From: Pleurotus ostreatus/Saccharomyces cerevisiae fusant
Lineage: Eukaryota; Opisthokonta
NCBI GenBank assembly: GCA_024196135.1
Contig: JAMQCK010000594.1
Span: forward strand, 1-19,453
Direction of reading: 5' to 3'
DNA: 19,453 nt
In this document: in pieces, positions 10,162 through 19,300 of the stretch
How the letters are laid out: each line of letters opens with the position of its first letter
How positions within the stretch are numbered: the stretch's first letter is position 1
Translations under genes and position numbers: made by a program
Notes under the pieces: model-generated
What the model saw: the letters and a program-made list of their open reading frames with translations, nothing else
Databases searched by the model: none
Told to the model about the DNA's origin: nothing

Positions 10162-11368
10162 CGTTGGTGATTTGGTGGCGGGTGTGGGAGTGTTGGCTGG
10201 TGTAGCGGGCTGTAGTTGGGCAGAGCGGTGGAGGATAGAGGGATGGTCATCGAGCAGGTTCTTATACCTGCAGAGTTAGCTGCTAGCCGAGCTCGTCGCC
10301 TTGCAAAAAGACTGAAGGAGGCTACCCGACTGCTGTTTGTCGCGCCAGCCCGACAAGCGATCTTTGCTCCGGCATTCCCTCCCGACGCGCAGACGTCGGT
10401 TAGGTGGGCTGCAGCAGCAAACGGTGCTGGTATATCGTTCATTAATAGTGATTTGTTCGCACTTGAATGGCAAGAAATCAGCATATTTACAGGCAAAACG
10501 ACGGTATGAAAGGCTGCCTCGTTTGCTCTGTACGTATTAGTTTGTTTGTTCAAGGGTGTCGTCACGCACTGAGCAAACATGGATGAAGAGACGCACCTCT
10601 CATACTGCTTGGAAACGGAAAAACCGGATAATATCCCCCTTCGTGGTCGCGACCTCAGATCGTGTCAGAGCTTTGTCCAGCGCTCGGAGCACCGCACGTT
10701 TCCTCCGCTTCATTCCTCGAGTAATAGGCCATCTTTACAGCGATCGAAGCTATTGCACGGCGACGCGAAGCCAGCTTGACAAGTCCGAATAGTAATTGTT
10801 GCGCGCGCATATGAGTGGCAGGTCTGCCAAGAAAAGCACGACTTTTGCAATTTCGGACAGAGGCAGACACGTGGGGATATGCACATAGATTTTGCAGAGA
10901 ATATCAGACTTTACGCAAGGCGTATGTTTCTCGACAGGAGAATGTTGGAGGCGGCCTCGAAGGCAGGCATGGCTGTAGAGTATGTCGATCGAGCGTCGCA
11001 TCCTTGTCGCCAGAGAACATGAATCCAAAGTAGGAAAGCTAGTAGCGGCTTGATCTTGCATATGTTTCATTTGGGCCGATCGGGGAGGCTTGTCTATAGC
11101 TCGTCGTCGAGGGCTGATGACAGTTCTGAGTGAGTGGCGGACGGCTGTTTCCGGCCGCGCAAGTCGGTTCAGACAGCCAGTTTGTCCGAGTTCAAACCCC
11201 GCTAGCGCGCTTGTGGGCACCTTCCTTGCGACTTGCAGTGGCTGGATCCGCGTTCTACACACACACACCTTATACCTACGCTTTCAGAACCAAAACCCTG
11301 ATAACAAAGTACTATCATTCTGCACACATAGAACAGCGCGGCGATTCGCCCATGAGCCACGATAGAGC
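10162..11368. other. Intergenic between the two HWA/WNC paralogs
   Basis: About 1.2 kb with no exon I can support, visibly less GC-rich than the flanking genes. It holds the upstream region of copy A and the 3' flank of copy B. There is a CA run near 11258-11267 and a short dyad at 10816-10829. A T-loop-like GTTCAAACCCC near 11190 is not part of a tRNA. No trace of a third paralog was found. Confidence 0.5.
10816..10829. repeat. Short inverted repeat, 6-bp arms with 2-nt spacer
   Basis: TGGCAG, GT, CTGCCA, in the gap between the two paralogs. It is a possible dyad protein-binding site, but short enough to arise by chance. Confidence 0.4.
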
Positions 11369-12039
11369 TTACGCCTGGCACATCAACATTAGCGACAAGA
11401 CGCTCGCACAGAGCAAGTAACTCACCGAAATTGAGAACTCTACCATATGGGGCGCCGCCAATTTATTCTCCTCGCGAGCTTTCACTGTCGCGGGCGCCGC
11501 GACCTTGAGCGACGGAAGCAGCGACTGCTGCGTCACAATCCCAGCGTCCGCCCAGCCGTTGGGCACCAGGATGTCCATCACAACCTCCAGGACCCAGTCC
11601 CTGCAGTTCCATCCATCGAATTTGGGCGTGGGTTGAGCAGTGGCGTGGATAAGCTGCGTAAAAGATGAGCTCGCCGCGCTGGCCGCCACTGAACGGCCTC
11701 ATCAACAAGCCACCGAGCGCCGCTCACCTTGTGCAACTTTTTCACGTCCTGGCCCTTCAAATGGCCGATATACACGCCACCTAGACACTTGGGGTCTTGA
11801 TGAAGGCGCACGTCCGGCGAGTAGTGCAACTCCCACACGACCGGGTTAGGGCGCCCATCGCTGTAGTGGCGGTCGATAGCCTGCCAGGACGCGTAGCCCT
11901 TGACGTCGCTATCGCTGGCGTGGACGGCGACGATCGCCCAGTGCAGCTCCTCCTCGTGCCCGACGCTGAAATCCGCGCGTTCGTACTGCATAACGGCGAG
12001 CGAGAACGTCGAGAAAAGTTTGCTCAAGGGGATGCTCAT
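11369..12039 (-). CDS. Uncharacterised HWA/WNC family protein, copy B (intact)
   Basis: Predicted 181-aa protein of a basidiomycete family I cannot name with certainty. Exons are 12039-11728, 11653-11426 and a 6-nt last exon 11374-11369 (GCG TAA); introns are 74 and 51 nt. The spliced end (VEFSISA) mirrors the end of copy A (VDFIA), which supports the tiny exon. The 51-nt intron is in frame and stop-free, so retention would end at the same stop and add 17 mainly hydrophobic residues (VSYLLCASVLSLMLMCQ). Conserved features are LHWAIVAV (His33), SWQAIDRHY, NPVVWEL, CLGGVYIG and GWNCRDWVLEVV (Asn120-Cys121). A His on an early strand and a later NC at a helix start is the arrangement of LRAT/H-Rev107 and PPPDE proteins (permuted papain-like thiol hydrolases or acyltransferases). 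That assignment is inference. No signal peptide is seen. Confidence 0.82.
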
Positions 12040-12348
12040 GGTGGTTGTTGGTAAGTGATGCCTTCGAGGCGCGGACGATAGGGCGAGTTGGCCCCGCAGG
12101 AGTCACGCGAGGTGCTATGTCGCCTGCATTGTTCTGGACAAGGTGTTCCGGCAATTGCCGAGGCTCATTGTTCGTGGTCACTGGTCACGTCACGTCAAGT
12201 AGGCGCGCCCTTTTGTTTGTACATGCTAGCATGGCTACTGTAGTGTAGACCCCCGTTAGCGGGATGGAGATAGTGAGGAGCGCCTCAGACGCACTGCTGC
12301 TCTCTAGCGTGTCGAGCGGCTCCAGGTAGGCACGTCCCTAGTCTGCAT
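12040..12348. other. Promoter region of copy B and 3' flank of PUS3
   Basis: No coding or RNA gene is seen. It contains a GGTCACTGGTCAC direct repeat running into a double CRE-like element (12185-12197), about 150 nt upstream of the copy B start codon. Confidence 0.5.
12185..12197 (-). promoter_or_regulatory. Tandem CRE/bZIP-like site upstream of copy B
   Basis: On the minus strand this reads TGACGTGACGTGA: two overlapping TGACGTGA units, the core bound by CREB/ATF-type bZIP factors. It lies 146 nt upstream of the copy B ATG. The core TGACGTGACG recurs upstream of OTUB1 at 16203-16212. Function is inferred from the motif only. Confidence 0.35.
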
Positions 12349-14031
12349 CTACTCCTCCGCATCCTCGGGCGCATGGTCCGGGATCTTCAGCCCCTTCTGC
12401 CGCGCCTTCTCCCTCCACCGCGCGTTCTGCACCTCGAAGTGCTCGAGGCGGTTGCGCTGCAACACTGGCACGTACTTGGTGGACATCATCTTGCGGTGCG
12501 TGCCGCCTCCGAGGGGGATGAAGACGTTGCGAGGAGCAGAGAGGGCTGCGTCCTCTACAAGGACTGCTGGCGTGGCAGCTTCATCGCCAGATGCCGTCGT
12601 CGGCGCGCTGTGCTCTAACGGAACGACGGCGCGTAGTTGCGGCCCCGGCAGCACGCGGCTGAGCACCGTCTGATTCGGCTCTGGCCCGTGGTTCAGCAGC
12701 CTCCCCGCATCGACGAAGTGCTGCCACAGCGTCGTCTGGATGAGCGAGCGCTCCGCAGTCGAGTCCAGCGCGCGGTAGACCATCGAGTGCGGGTCGCGCG
12801 TCTCGGGCTGCCAGTTGACCGCTCCTTCGGGGTAGCCGCAGTCCCACAGCGTCAGCGGCAGCGCATCTGCCATCATGTACTCGGGGCGGCACTCGACGAC
12901 GGGGAGCGGCTCGGCGGGTGGTGGTCCTGCTGTCGGTTCCACGCCGGGCGCGACGTTCATGAGAGCAGGCAGCAGCGTCGGGGGCTCGAGCCGCGCGCCA
13001 ATAGACAGCAGCACGCCCATGATGTTGCGCACCATATGGTAGAGGAACGAAGACCCCTTGAGATCGAAGACATGCATGCCGCCCGGATTGCTCGCATCGA
13101 CGGGCGAGATGCTCGCATGCAGAATATCGCGGCGGAACTGGTCGAGCTGCTTCGTCGGGTCGATCTTGCACAGGTTGCGGAAGTCGTGCGTACCGGGGAG
13201 GTACGCGCACGCGGCGCGCATGGCGGGGACGTCGAGCCCGACGGGGGAGAAGAAGTACTTGTAGTGCCGCCAGGTGCAGGAGTAGCGCGAGGAGAAGGAC
13301 GCGTCGACAGGTGACCAGGCGAGGATTTTGATGGTGTCGGGGAGGTGGCGGTTGATCATGTAGGTGAAGGGGTGCTCTTCGGTGGGCGTGGCTTTCGCGG
13401 GCGGGTGTGCGAGGGTGCCGATGTCCTCGGTGTCGAGGCCGGGGAGGAAGTCTTCTTCTGAGGCGTCTGCGGAGGTTGACTGGGGTGTAGGCTCTGGTGG
13501 CGAGGACTCGATCGGTGGGGGAACGGCCGGCGTGAGCTCCTCCTGCGAGAGCGCACTGCGTACCCACAGCGAGATGACCTGTCCCGCTGCGCTGACCCCC
13601 CTATCCGTCCTCCCGCACCGCTCCCAGCCGCACCCCTCCAGCCCACCCTTCGGATCGACAAGGCGCGCGCGCACGAGCGCGCCGAACAGCTTCCCCTCCA
13701 CAGTCGGTAGCGGCGTCCGGTCCTTCTGTATCGCCAATCCACCATAGTCCCACCCTCCATAGCAAAACTTGAGCGCAATCTTTCGCCGCGGTACGTTCGC
13801 CCAATCGATGGACTCGTCCTGCGCGCGGCCTTTGCCCTTCGCGGAGGGTTTGCTGCTGCCGTGGCTCTCGAGCTGGACGAGGCGGTTGATGAGCTCCTCC
13901 TTCGTCCAGGTGTCGTAGTTCGCTTCAGACATGCGTTTGTGTTTGGGGGGTACCGTGTAGCGTCTGTAGGGGGATACCGTAAGGCGAAGGGGACTTCGTC
14001 GGATGATCGGGCTCAGGCCATGGCGGAGCAT
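12349..14031 (-). CDS. DEG1: tRNA pseudouridine(38/39) synthase, Deg1/Pus3 family
   Basis: TruA-type pseudouridine synthase that isomerises U38 and U39 in the tRNA anticodon arm. It is a single 560-aa exon without introns, unlike its neighbours. Core signatures are KFCYGGWDYGGLAIQ (about 87-102), PTVEGKLF, and the catalytic motif CGRTDRGVSAAGQVISLW with nucleophile Asp143. Further on are NRHLPDTIKILAW, FSSRYSCTWRHYKYFF (RNA-binding strand), GTHDFRNLCKID, FLYHMVRNIMGVLL and PLTLWDCGYP. A Pro/Glu-rich linker (about 170-215) splits the domain and is probably a surface loop. The first 33 residues, up to a second in-frame ATG at 13932, are rich in Arg, Leu and Ser and lack acidic residues, like a mitochondrial presequence. 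The second Met begins the coiled-coil-like DTWTKEELINRLVQLES found at the start of Pus3 proteins. Yeast Deg1 modifies both cytosolic and mitochondrial tRNAs, so two starts would make sense. The C-terminal tail (RKMMSTKYVPVLQRNRLEHFE) is typical of the fungal proteins. Confidence 0.93.
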   Translation of the reverse strand: MLRHGLSPIIRRSPLRLTVSPYRRYTVPPKHKRMSEANYDTWTKEELINRLVQLESHGSSKPSAKGKGRAQDESIDWANVPRRKIALKFCYGGWDYGGLAIQKDRTPLPTVEGKLFGALVRARLVDPKGGLEGCGWERCGRTDRGVSAAGQVISLWVRSALSQEELTPAVPPPIESSPPEPTPQSTSADASEEDFLPGLDTEDIGTLAHPPAKATPTEEHPFTYMINRHLPDTIKILAWSPVDASFSSRYSCTWRHYKYFFSPVGLDVPAMRAACAYLPGTHDFRNLCKIDPTKQLDQFRRDILHASISPVDASNPGGMHVFDLKGSSFLYHMVRNIMGVLLSIGARLEPPTLLPALMNVAPGVEPTAGPPPAEPLPVVECRPEYMMADALPLTLWDCGYPEGAVNWQPETRDPHSMVYRALDSTAERSLIQTTLWQHFVDAGRLLNHGPEPNQTVLSRVLPGPQLRAVVPLEHSAPTTASGDEAATPAVLVEDAALSAPRNVFIPLGGGTHRKMMSTKYVPVLQRNRLEHFEVQNARWREKARQKGLKIPDHAPEDAEE

Positions 14032-14412
14032 GCAACTGCGCGTCTACTGACCAAAGGGACGATTGTCTAAATTCTATGGTTCCAATCCGGACGAGTGATT
14101 CTTCAGAATGGTAAGAGATTCGTCCGATGGGTACTCTGACAGGGTGAAAGTAGGGAAGACGAGAAGGATGTGATCACTTTTAGCGCCCATGTCACAGAAC
14201 TGTGACAATCTATCCTACAGTCAAGGTATTTGTGCTAGACAACGGCACACTCGAGCTGCACCTGTACGCGTCAAGCCTAGGGTGTATACAGGATCAAATC
14301 ACATCAGCCGAAACCGCGATAGAAGGTCCTATAAGCATAGTCATCAATACAAGGTATAGATACACCGATTTACATTCTGCATTAGCATCTCGCCAGGTCC
14401 ATCCTGGTCCCC
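14032..14412. other. Intergenic between OTUB1 and PUS3
   Basis: 381 nt holding the 3' flank of OTUB1 and the promoter of PUS3. The only structure seen is the dyad at 14191-14206. No coding exon or RNA gene was recognised. Confidence 0.5.
14191..14206. repeat. Perfect inverted repeat upstream of PUS3
   Basis: GTCACAG, AA, CTGTGAC: 7-bp arms with a 2-nt spacer, 160 nt upstream of the long PUS3 start codon. It could be a dyad regulator site for PUS3. It could also form a weak hairpin 3' of OTUB1. Confidence 0.5.
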
Positions 14413-16092
14413 TCACTTTCCGATGAGTATATCATAGTGCCCGGGCCTGTGGCAAGGATCAAAGGTCAGTATGATCGCTACATGCAGGAGCCAATCAATA
14501 CGCACCTATACAACAACACCATCGCCCTCTTCCCCTCGTCCGGCGCGTTCCTGAAGCGCACGAACTCGACCGCGCCGTCCGCGCTCCGCCCATCGAGGTA
14601 CGCGATGTCGATGTTGAGGCCGAGGGCTTGCGAGAGGGCGGTCATTTGGACGTGGTCTGGGGGAGGGGTTAGTTAGTGAATCTGCGAACGGATGTCCTTT
14701 TGCTTTCGCGCAGATGCCGCTCGAGGCCTCTAACGTCCGGGGAGCCCTTATGCATTGACAGAGGGCCAAGCCGCGACGGCCCAATTGACGTTCACAACCA
14801 AGCCGAACGCCTACTCACCCGCCTCCTTCCCCGTCGGGTCCACGTTCGTCTCGCAGAACGTCTTTGGGTCCATCATCTCGCCCAGCTCCGGGTGGATGAG
14901 GAAGGGCGCAAAGTCGTCCGGCTCCGTGCGGATCTTCGCGGACGTGAGCATGCGCAGGTAGGTCACGATCGAGTTCGAGGCTGAAGGATAAGGTGTCAGC
15001 ACAATGACAAGCCTTAGTGCATACGCGGAGTCGCAAGCAAAGTGAGTGCAGTATCGACAGAAAGCATAGAGCGATCCCTGAGAGCGGAAGCATCCCCTCA
15101 AGACCCGGGAAGACGAGTAACTCCCACTCACTCATCGGCTCCTGAAACGCCTTCAGCAGCCCATCCAGCGTGAGCATTTCCCCATCCACAGGCTGCACGA
15201 TGTTGCGGATCAGCTCCTCCAGCGGCTCGTAGAACCCGGAGACGACGATGTCCTCAAAGCCGGCCTTCTTGAGCAGCTTGAGGGTCTCCTCGAGGCTGGA
15301 AAGGGCGGTGGTGACGGAGAGGGCGGGGTCGGGGGCGAAGAAGAGGCGCTCGACGAAGAGGTAGGCGACGGCTGAAGGGAGGATGAGTGAGCGATGAGGC
15401 GGAGTGAGTTTCAAGGTTATATGGGGGCGTTGAGGGGAAAGAACCGTCAGGGAAGAGAAGCGTCGAGGGATGGGGGAGGGAGAATGGGATAGGACACGTA
15501 CAGCGATAGAAGCAGTCGCCGTCACCTGCGAACGCGCGGTTAGTGGGTATGCGCGAAAACGATTGACAATGTACGCACCTCTCGTCCTTCGGATGGCATG
15601 GAAGCCCTTCCCCTTCAGCCAGTCGATCTGCTGTACGAACGAAGGGGAGCCATTCTCGTACTCGGCGCGAAGCACGGCAAGCGGTTGCGCCTCGTCGATC
15701 AGCGGACGCGTTGGGTCGACTGTGGAGTCCAGGAATTCCTGAGGCGCATGCAGATTCAGCAGATCACTCATACTTGGCCCATAGATCCACGCACCTGATT
15801 CAACTGATACAACTGCGCCGTCGATAGTTGAGAGATATCTGTGGCGCACATCTGTTCACCAACTCTCAACCTCCCATCTCACTGCACGCACCAGTAACCT
15901 CACTCCCCTCCTGCTGCAGCGGGGGTGTCGCATCATCGACGGGCGGCAAATCCGCCTTCACCCCAATCTTGGCTGTAATCTCGCGTCAGGTCGCGGCGCT
16001 TACTGGCAGCGCAGTAGAGCAGGCTGACGGGCTGGAGGCGGCGTCAAGGGCGTCGGCGGACCGGGTGTTTGCAAGTCTGTTGGGTTCGACAT
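14413..16092 (-). CDS. OTUB1: Otubain-type deubiquitinase (OTUB1-like, peptidase C65)
   Basis: Cysteine protease that removes ubiquitin, with Lys48-chain preference in the known family. Exons: 16092-16029, 15972-15892, 15838-15795, 15738-15579, 15525-15502, 15371-15132, 14980-14819, 14656-14506 and 14446-14413. They sum to 960 nt (319 aa). The N-terminal ~45 residues are Pro/Thr-rich. Then come DISQLSTAQLYQLNQ, RPLIDEAQPLAVLRAEYENG and the catalytic loop GDGDCFYRS (Asp118, Cys121), which lies almost wholly on a 24-nt exon. The middle has the SLEETLKLLKKAGFED helix and FYEPLEELIRNIV, then SNSIVTYLRMLTSAKIR and ETNVDPTGKEADHVQMTALS. The catalytic His312 is in LYRPGHYDIL at the very end. A longer apparent ORF starting at 15849 with MSDLLNL is intron read-through; the true upstream exons restore the conserved LNQ-EFL join. 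The 130-162 nt introns around the catalytic exons are longer than usual here. Confidence 0.93.
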
Positions 16093-16202
16093 GGTCTGAT
16101 GTTGTTGAGGTCGCGCCTGGCGGTGTTTCTTGGGCAAAGGGGTGGAGGAAGAGAACAAAGAGAGTCGACGAATGCAGTAACTCATGAACTGAACATCAGA
16201 GA

Positions 16203-16212
16203 TGACGTGACG
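16203..16212 (+). promoter_or_regulatory. CRE/bZIP-like site upstream of OTUB1
   Basis: TGACGTGACG lies 111 nt upstream of the minus-strand OTUB1 ATG, in the 265-nt gap before ERCC6L2 ends. The same ten bases occur in the copy B promoter at 12185-12197 (opposite orientation relative to the gene). The assignment is by motif only. Confidence 0.33.
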
Positions 16213-16357
16213 ACGGTACTTGGACCCACAACAATTAGATCCATGAGTGCGCTGCTATGCTACAATATTCGAGTCGCCCGTACATGATATGGTACATATA
16301 TAATAAGGATACAGTGCGCATTTTCGTCCCCACATTGATCAGCTGCAATCCTAGAGC

Positions 16358-19300
16358 TCAGCTTTTGCCAGCGGCCTGCGACTGCGAGAAGCGCTCCTCT
16401 TGGAATTCGTCCAGTCGAGCTAGAATCTTCTGTTTCTGCTCCTCTGTTTCGCTTTCGCTGTGAGGATGTAAGCAACATCGTAATCAAGAAACACCGAAGC
16501 ACGCACAATTCCTTCGCATACTCCAACAAACTGGCGCGATCGCTAACAATTTCTAGCGCTACCAGGACCTCGTACTTATCCAGCAGCCTACGCAGTTGTA
16601 AGCATCCACTTCACCAAAGCATATAGTTGGATACATGCCTCTGCTTGTATGTCCGAGTATCCTTCGCTGGCGGTTTGGACGATGTCCTCGCTTTGGGAGG
16701 CGTTGGCGATTTGGACGGCGTCCTCGCTTTCGGTGCCGTCGCCTCTTTAGGTGGGACCACAGGCAGCGTAGGCAACTGCCCTCTCGGAGGCGGGACATAG
16801 GGAACGCCAGCCGCCAGCGCTGCAGCTTTCGCTTCGCGGAACACCTTACCCCGCCTTGGAGGCCAGTTCGGGTCTGACTGCAATGTATTCGTCGCCTTCG
16901 CCTTGCTCGTGCTGGCGCGTGGTTTCTTTACGACAACATGAGCGTTCTGTTTGGTCCCTCTGTGCAAACAACAGAGTCAATCTACAACTCACCTTCGCAG
17001 CTGGCGCCTTGCTCGTGCTCGCGCTCGCCACCGACTTTCTCGGCGCGCCCTTGATCAGTTCGTCGTTGCGGTGTGTGTACGTGACCCCGCTCTCGCTGAG
17101 GATGCGCTGCTCGGCGGTCTGCGGCGCCTTCTGCTTCTTCTTGGGAGCTGTTTATGATATCGTCAGCATTCCCTTGGGAACATCCGACCCAAACAAATCA
17201 CCACTTACACATATCATCAAACATGAACGCTCCCAGCCCACGCAAGTCCGCCTATACATCCATTAGCACACCCATCCCCTAATCTCGCCACAACTCGCAC
17301 TCACCGCTTCCTCCTTCCCCAACAATTTCTTCCCGTCCTTGCCCCTTTTCGCCGTCGACCCCGCGCTCCCCTTCGCCAAGTTAAAGTCCAAATCCGCAAT
17401 GGTCGCCCGCTCGATTGCCATCTTCGTCGTCTGCTCGTCCTCGTGGTACGTGAACATGTTCTTGATGCCGAAGAGCTCGCCCTGCTTCTGCGGGTCGCCC
17501 TGGACGCCGGTGAAGTAGCTATGACGCGAGGTCAGCCAGAGTTACTAAGGATATACTGATGTAAGATTGAAGGCTTACCGAGTCTGCGCACTCGCATCAT
17601 AGCCGATGGCCATCTGCTGCTGCTTGTACAGTTGCCTCGCGTAGACGAGCTCTTCCAGGGAGCCGCCGCCAAGAAGGCGGTATACATATACTGCGAAATT
17701 CGTCAGCGAAATGTCTTCGTGCACGACAGCATCTGAACTCACCATCGCGAGTCTGTCCATAGCGGAAGGCACTAGTCGTAGAGCGCGGTTAGCAAAATGA
17801 TTCTCGATCGATTTTTGGATCACAACATACCGATCCATCGCCTGCAAGTCGTGCGCGGGGTTCCAGTTGGGATCTATCGATGTAAGCCGCAATCAGTGTC
17901 ATGCCTCGAGTAGCGCAAGCGAAGACACCTACCAAAGATGACCACCTTATTCGCCGCAGTCAGGTTGATACCCGTACCGCCCGCCAGCGTCGAGATGAGG
18001 AAGCAATAGACCTCCGGCTGCTCGTTGAACTCGTCGATGTACTTTTGGCCTGGGTCATTTGTCAGTAACTTTCTCCGTGTGAGGGCGAGGAACCTTGGAG
18101 CCGTGAGACACGAGAGGGAAGTGATCATGCGGCGAGTACAGTAAGCAAGGATAGAGAAGGAGCACTCACGATGCTTTTGCGGCACGCTGCCATCGAGCTT
18201 GCGAAAGTCGTACGCTGAAAAGTGCATGCGTCAGCGTCCTCGTCCTTTCCCCTTACAGCCAAGAACAACTCACAATCCCGCTTCATATGAAACTCCAGCA
18301 CCTCCATCAACTTGAGGGACTTCGTGAAGATCAGGACCTTGTTCGACCCCTCCTTGTACCACTGCTTGAGGAGGGCGCGGAGGATCTGCAGAGGTGCGTT
18401 CAGTCCGTTATGCGTGACACACGTCTGAAGAACGCAAGTCGCTTACATCGAGCTTCCCACACATATCCCGCTGCAAGATCGCCAAGCTGTACGTGAGCTT
18501 GTACCGCCTGCCCTCATCCGCGTAGATGTCCTTCATGACCCGCTTGTTGAGGTCTGCGTAACGCTCGATTTGCTCGGGGGTGTCGTTCGGGCCTGATGAG
18601 ACGGACGGCGCGTGTGAGCTGACTGCGTGCATACTATTACACAAGCATAGAGGGAGTGACTCACCAGGAAGCAACAACGCGACATGGTTCGCACACGAGA
18701 TGAGATGGTGCATGTACACGAAGAGGTTCTCCGGCTGGAAGGGGTGGCAGCATTTCTTTCGACTGTGCCCATATTCAGTCAGTGTTTGGTACTGCGCAAA
18801 AATGACAACAGTCTAGCACGCACGCTTGTTTACTCCCACACGGACACGGATCCTCCTTCATGATCAGATCTTGCACCTCGGGAAGCGCCAGGATGCGCTT
18901 GTACACCTCTCGCTGAATCGGCGCCAAAGGGCAGAATACGGCTTGATCAATTTTCTGAGGGAGCTGGGAGGGATCGTCAGTCTAGTGAGTCGGAGGACGC
19001 GGAGGAAGGGATTTATACGAAGGAAAATACGCACTTGTTCTTTGATTAGGAACTTCGTGCGCCGTAGGAAGAATTTGGGTAGAATGACCTTGTTAAGGAT
19101 CTCGGCAATTTCCTGAGGGAGAGTGAGCAAGGAGTAGGTAGCAAGCAAGTGAGATACGTGCGTCTTGCTTCATCCGCTGCTCGGCAGTTGCTGAAGCGGA
19201 CTGTCCTACAACTAAGGGCTTGACGATCGTGCTCTTCCATTGAGCTCTGGACCCAAGGCTAAGAAATGCCTGTCAGAGAAAGATCTCCGCGAAGCAATAA

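Noticed and set aside
11140..11215. tRNA-like B box GAGTTCAAACCCC
   Set aside because: The five bases either side of the loop do not pair into a T-stem, and no matching acceptor or D-arm was found upstream.
12637..13314. 225-codon + strand open frame
   Set aside because: Antisense shadow of the PUS3 coding region, which has clear catalytic motifs on the other strand.
15739..15849. OTUB1 start at ATG 15849 or 15771 (MSDLLNL)
   Set aside because: This segment is intron and exon 3 read in another frame. Splicing 15795 to 15738 gives the conserved LNQ-EFLDSTVDP join, and upstream exons provide a proper start at 16092.
16285..16306. AT-rich TATA-like run between ERCC6L2 and OTUB1
   Set aside because: It is about 200 nt from the OTUB1 ATG and about 55 nt past the ERCC6L2 stop, so a 3'-end processing signal of ERCC6L2 is at least as likely as a promoter element.
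16960..16992. 33-nt intron in ERCC6L2 (acceptor CACAG)
   Set aside because: It is shorter than any other intron here, and the following frame stops after about 36 codons. The acceptor 13 bases downstream gives a 46-nt intron and opens the long basic Ser/Pro-rich frame that connects to the last exons.
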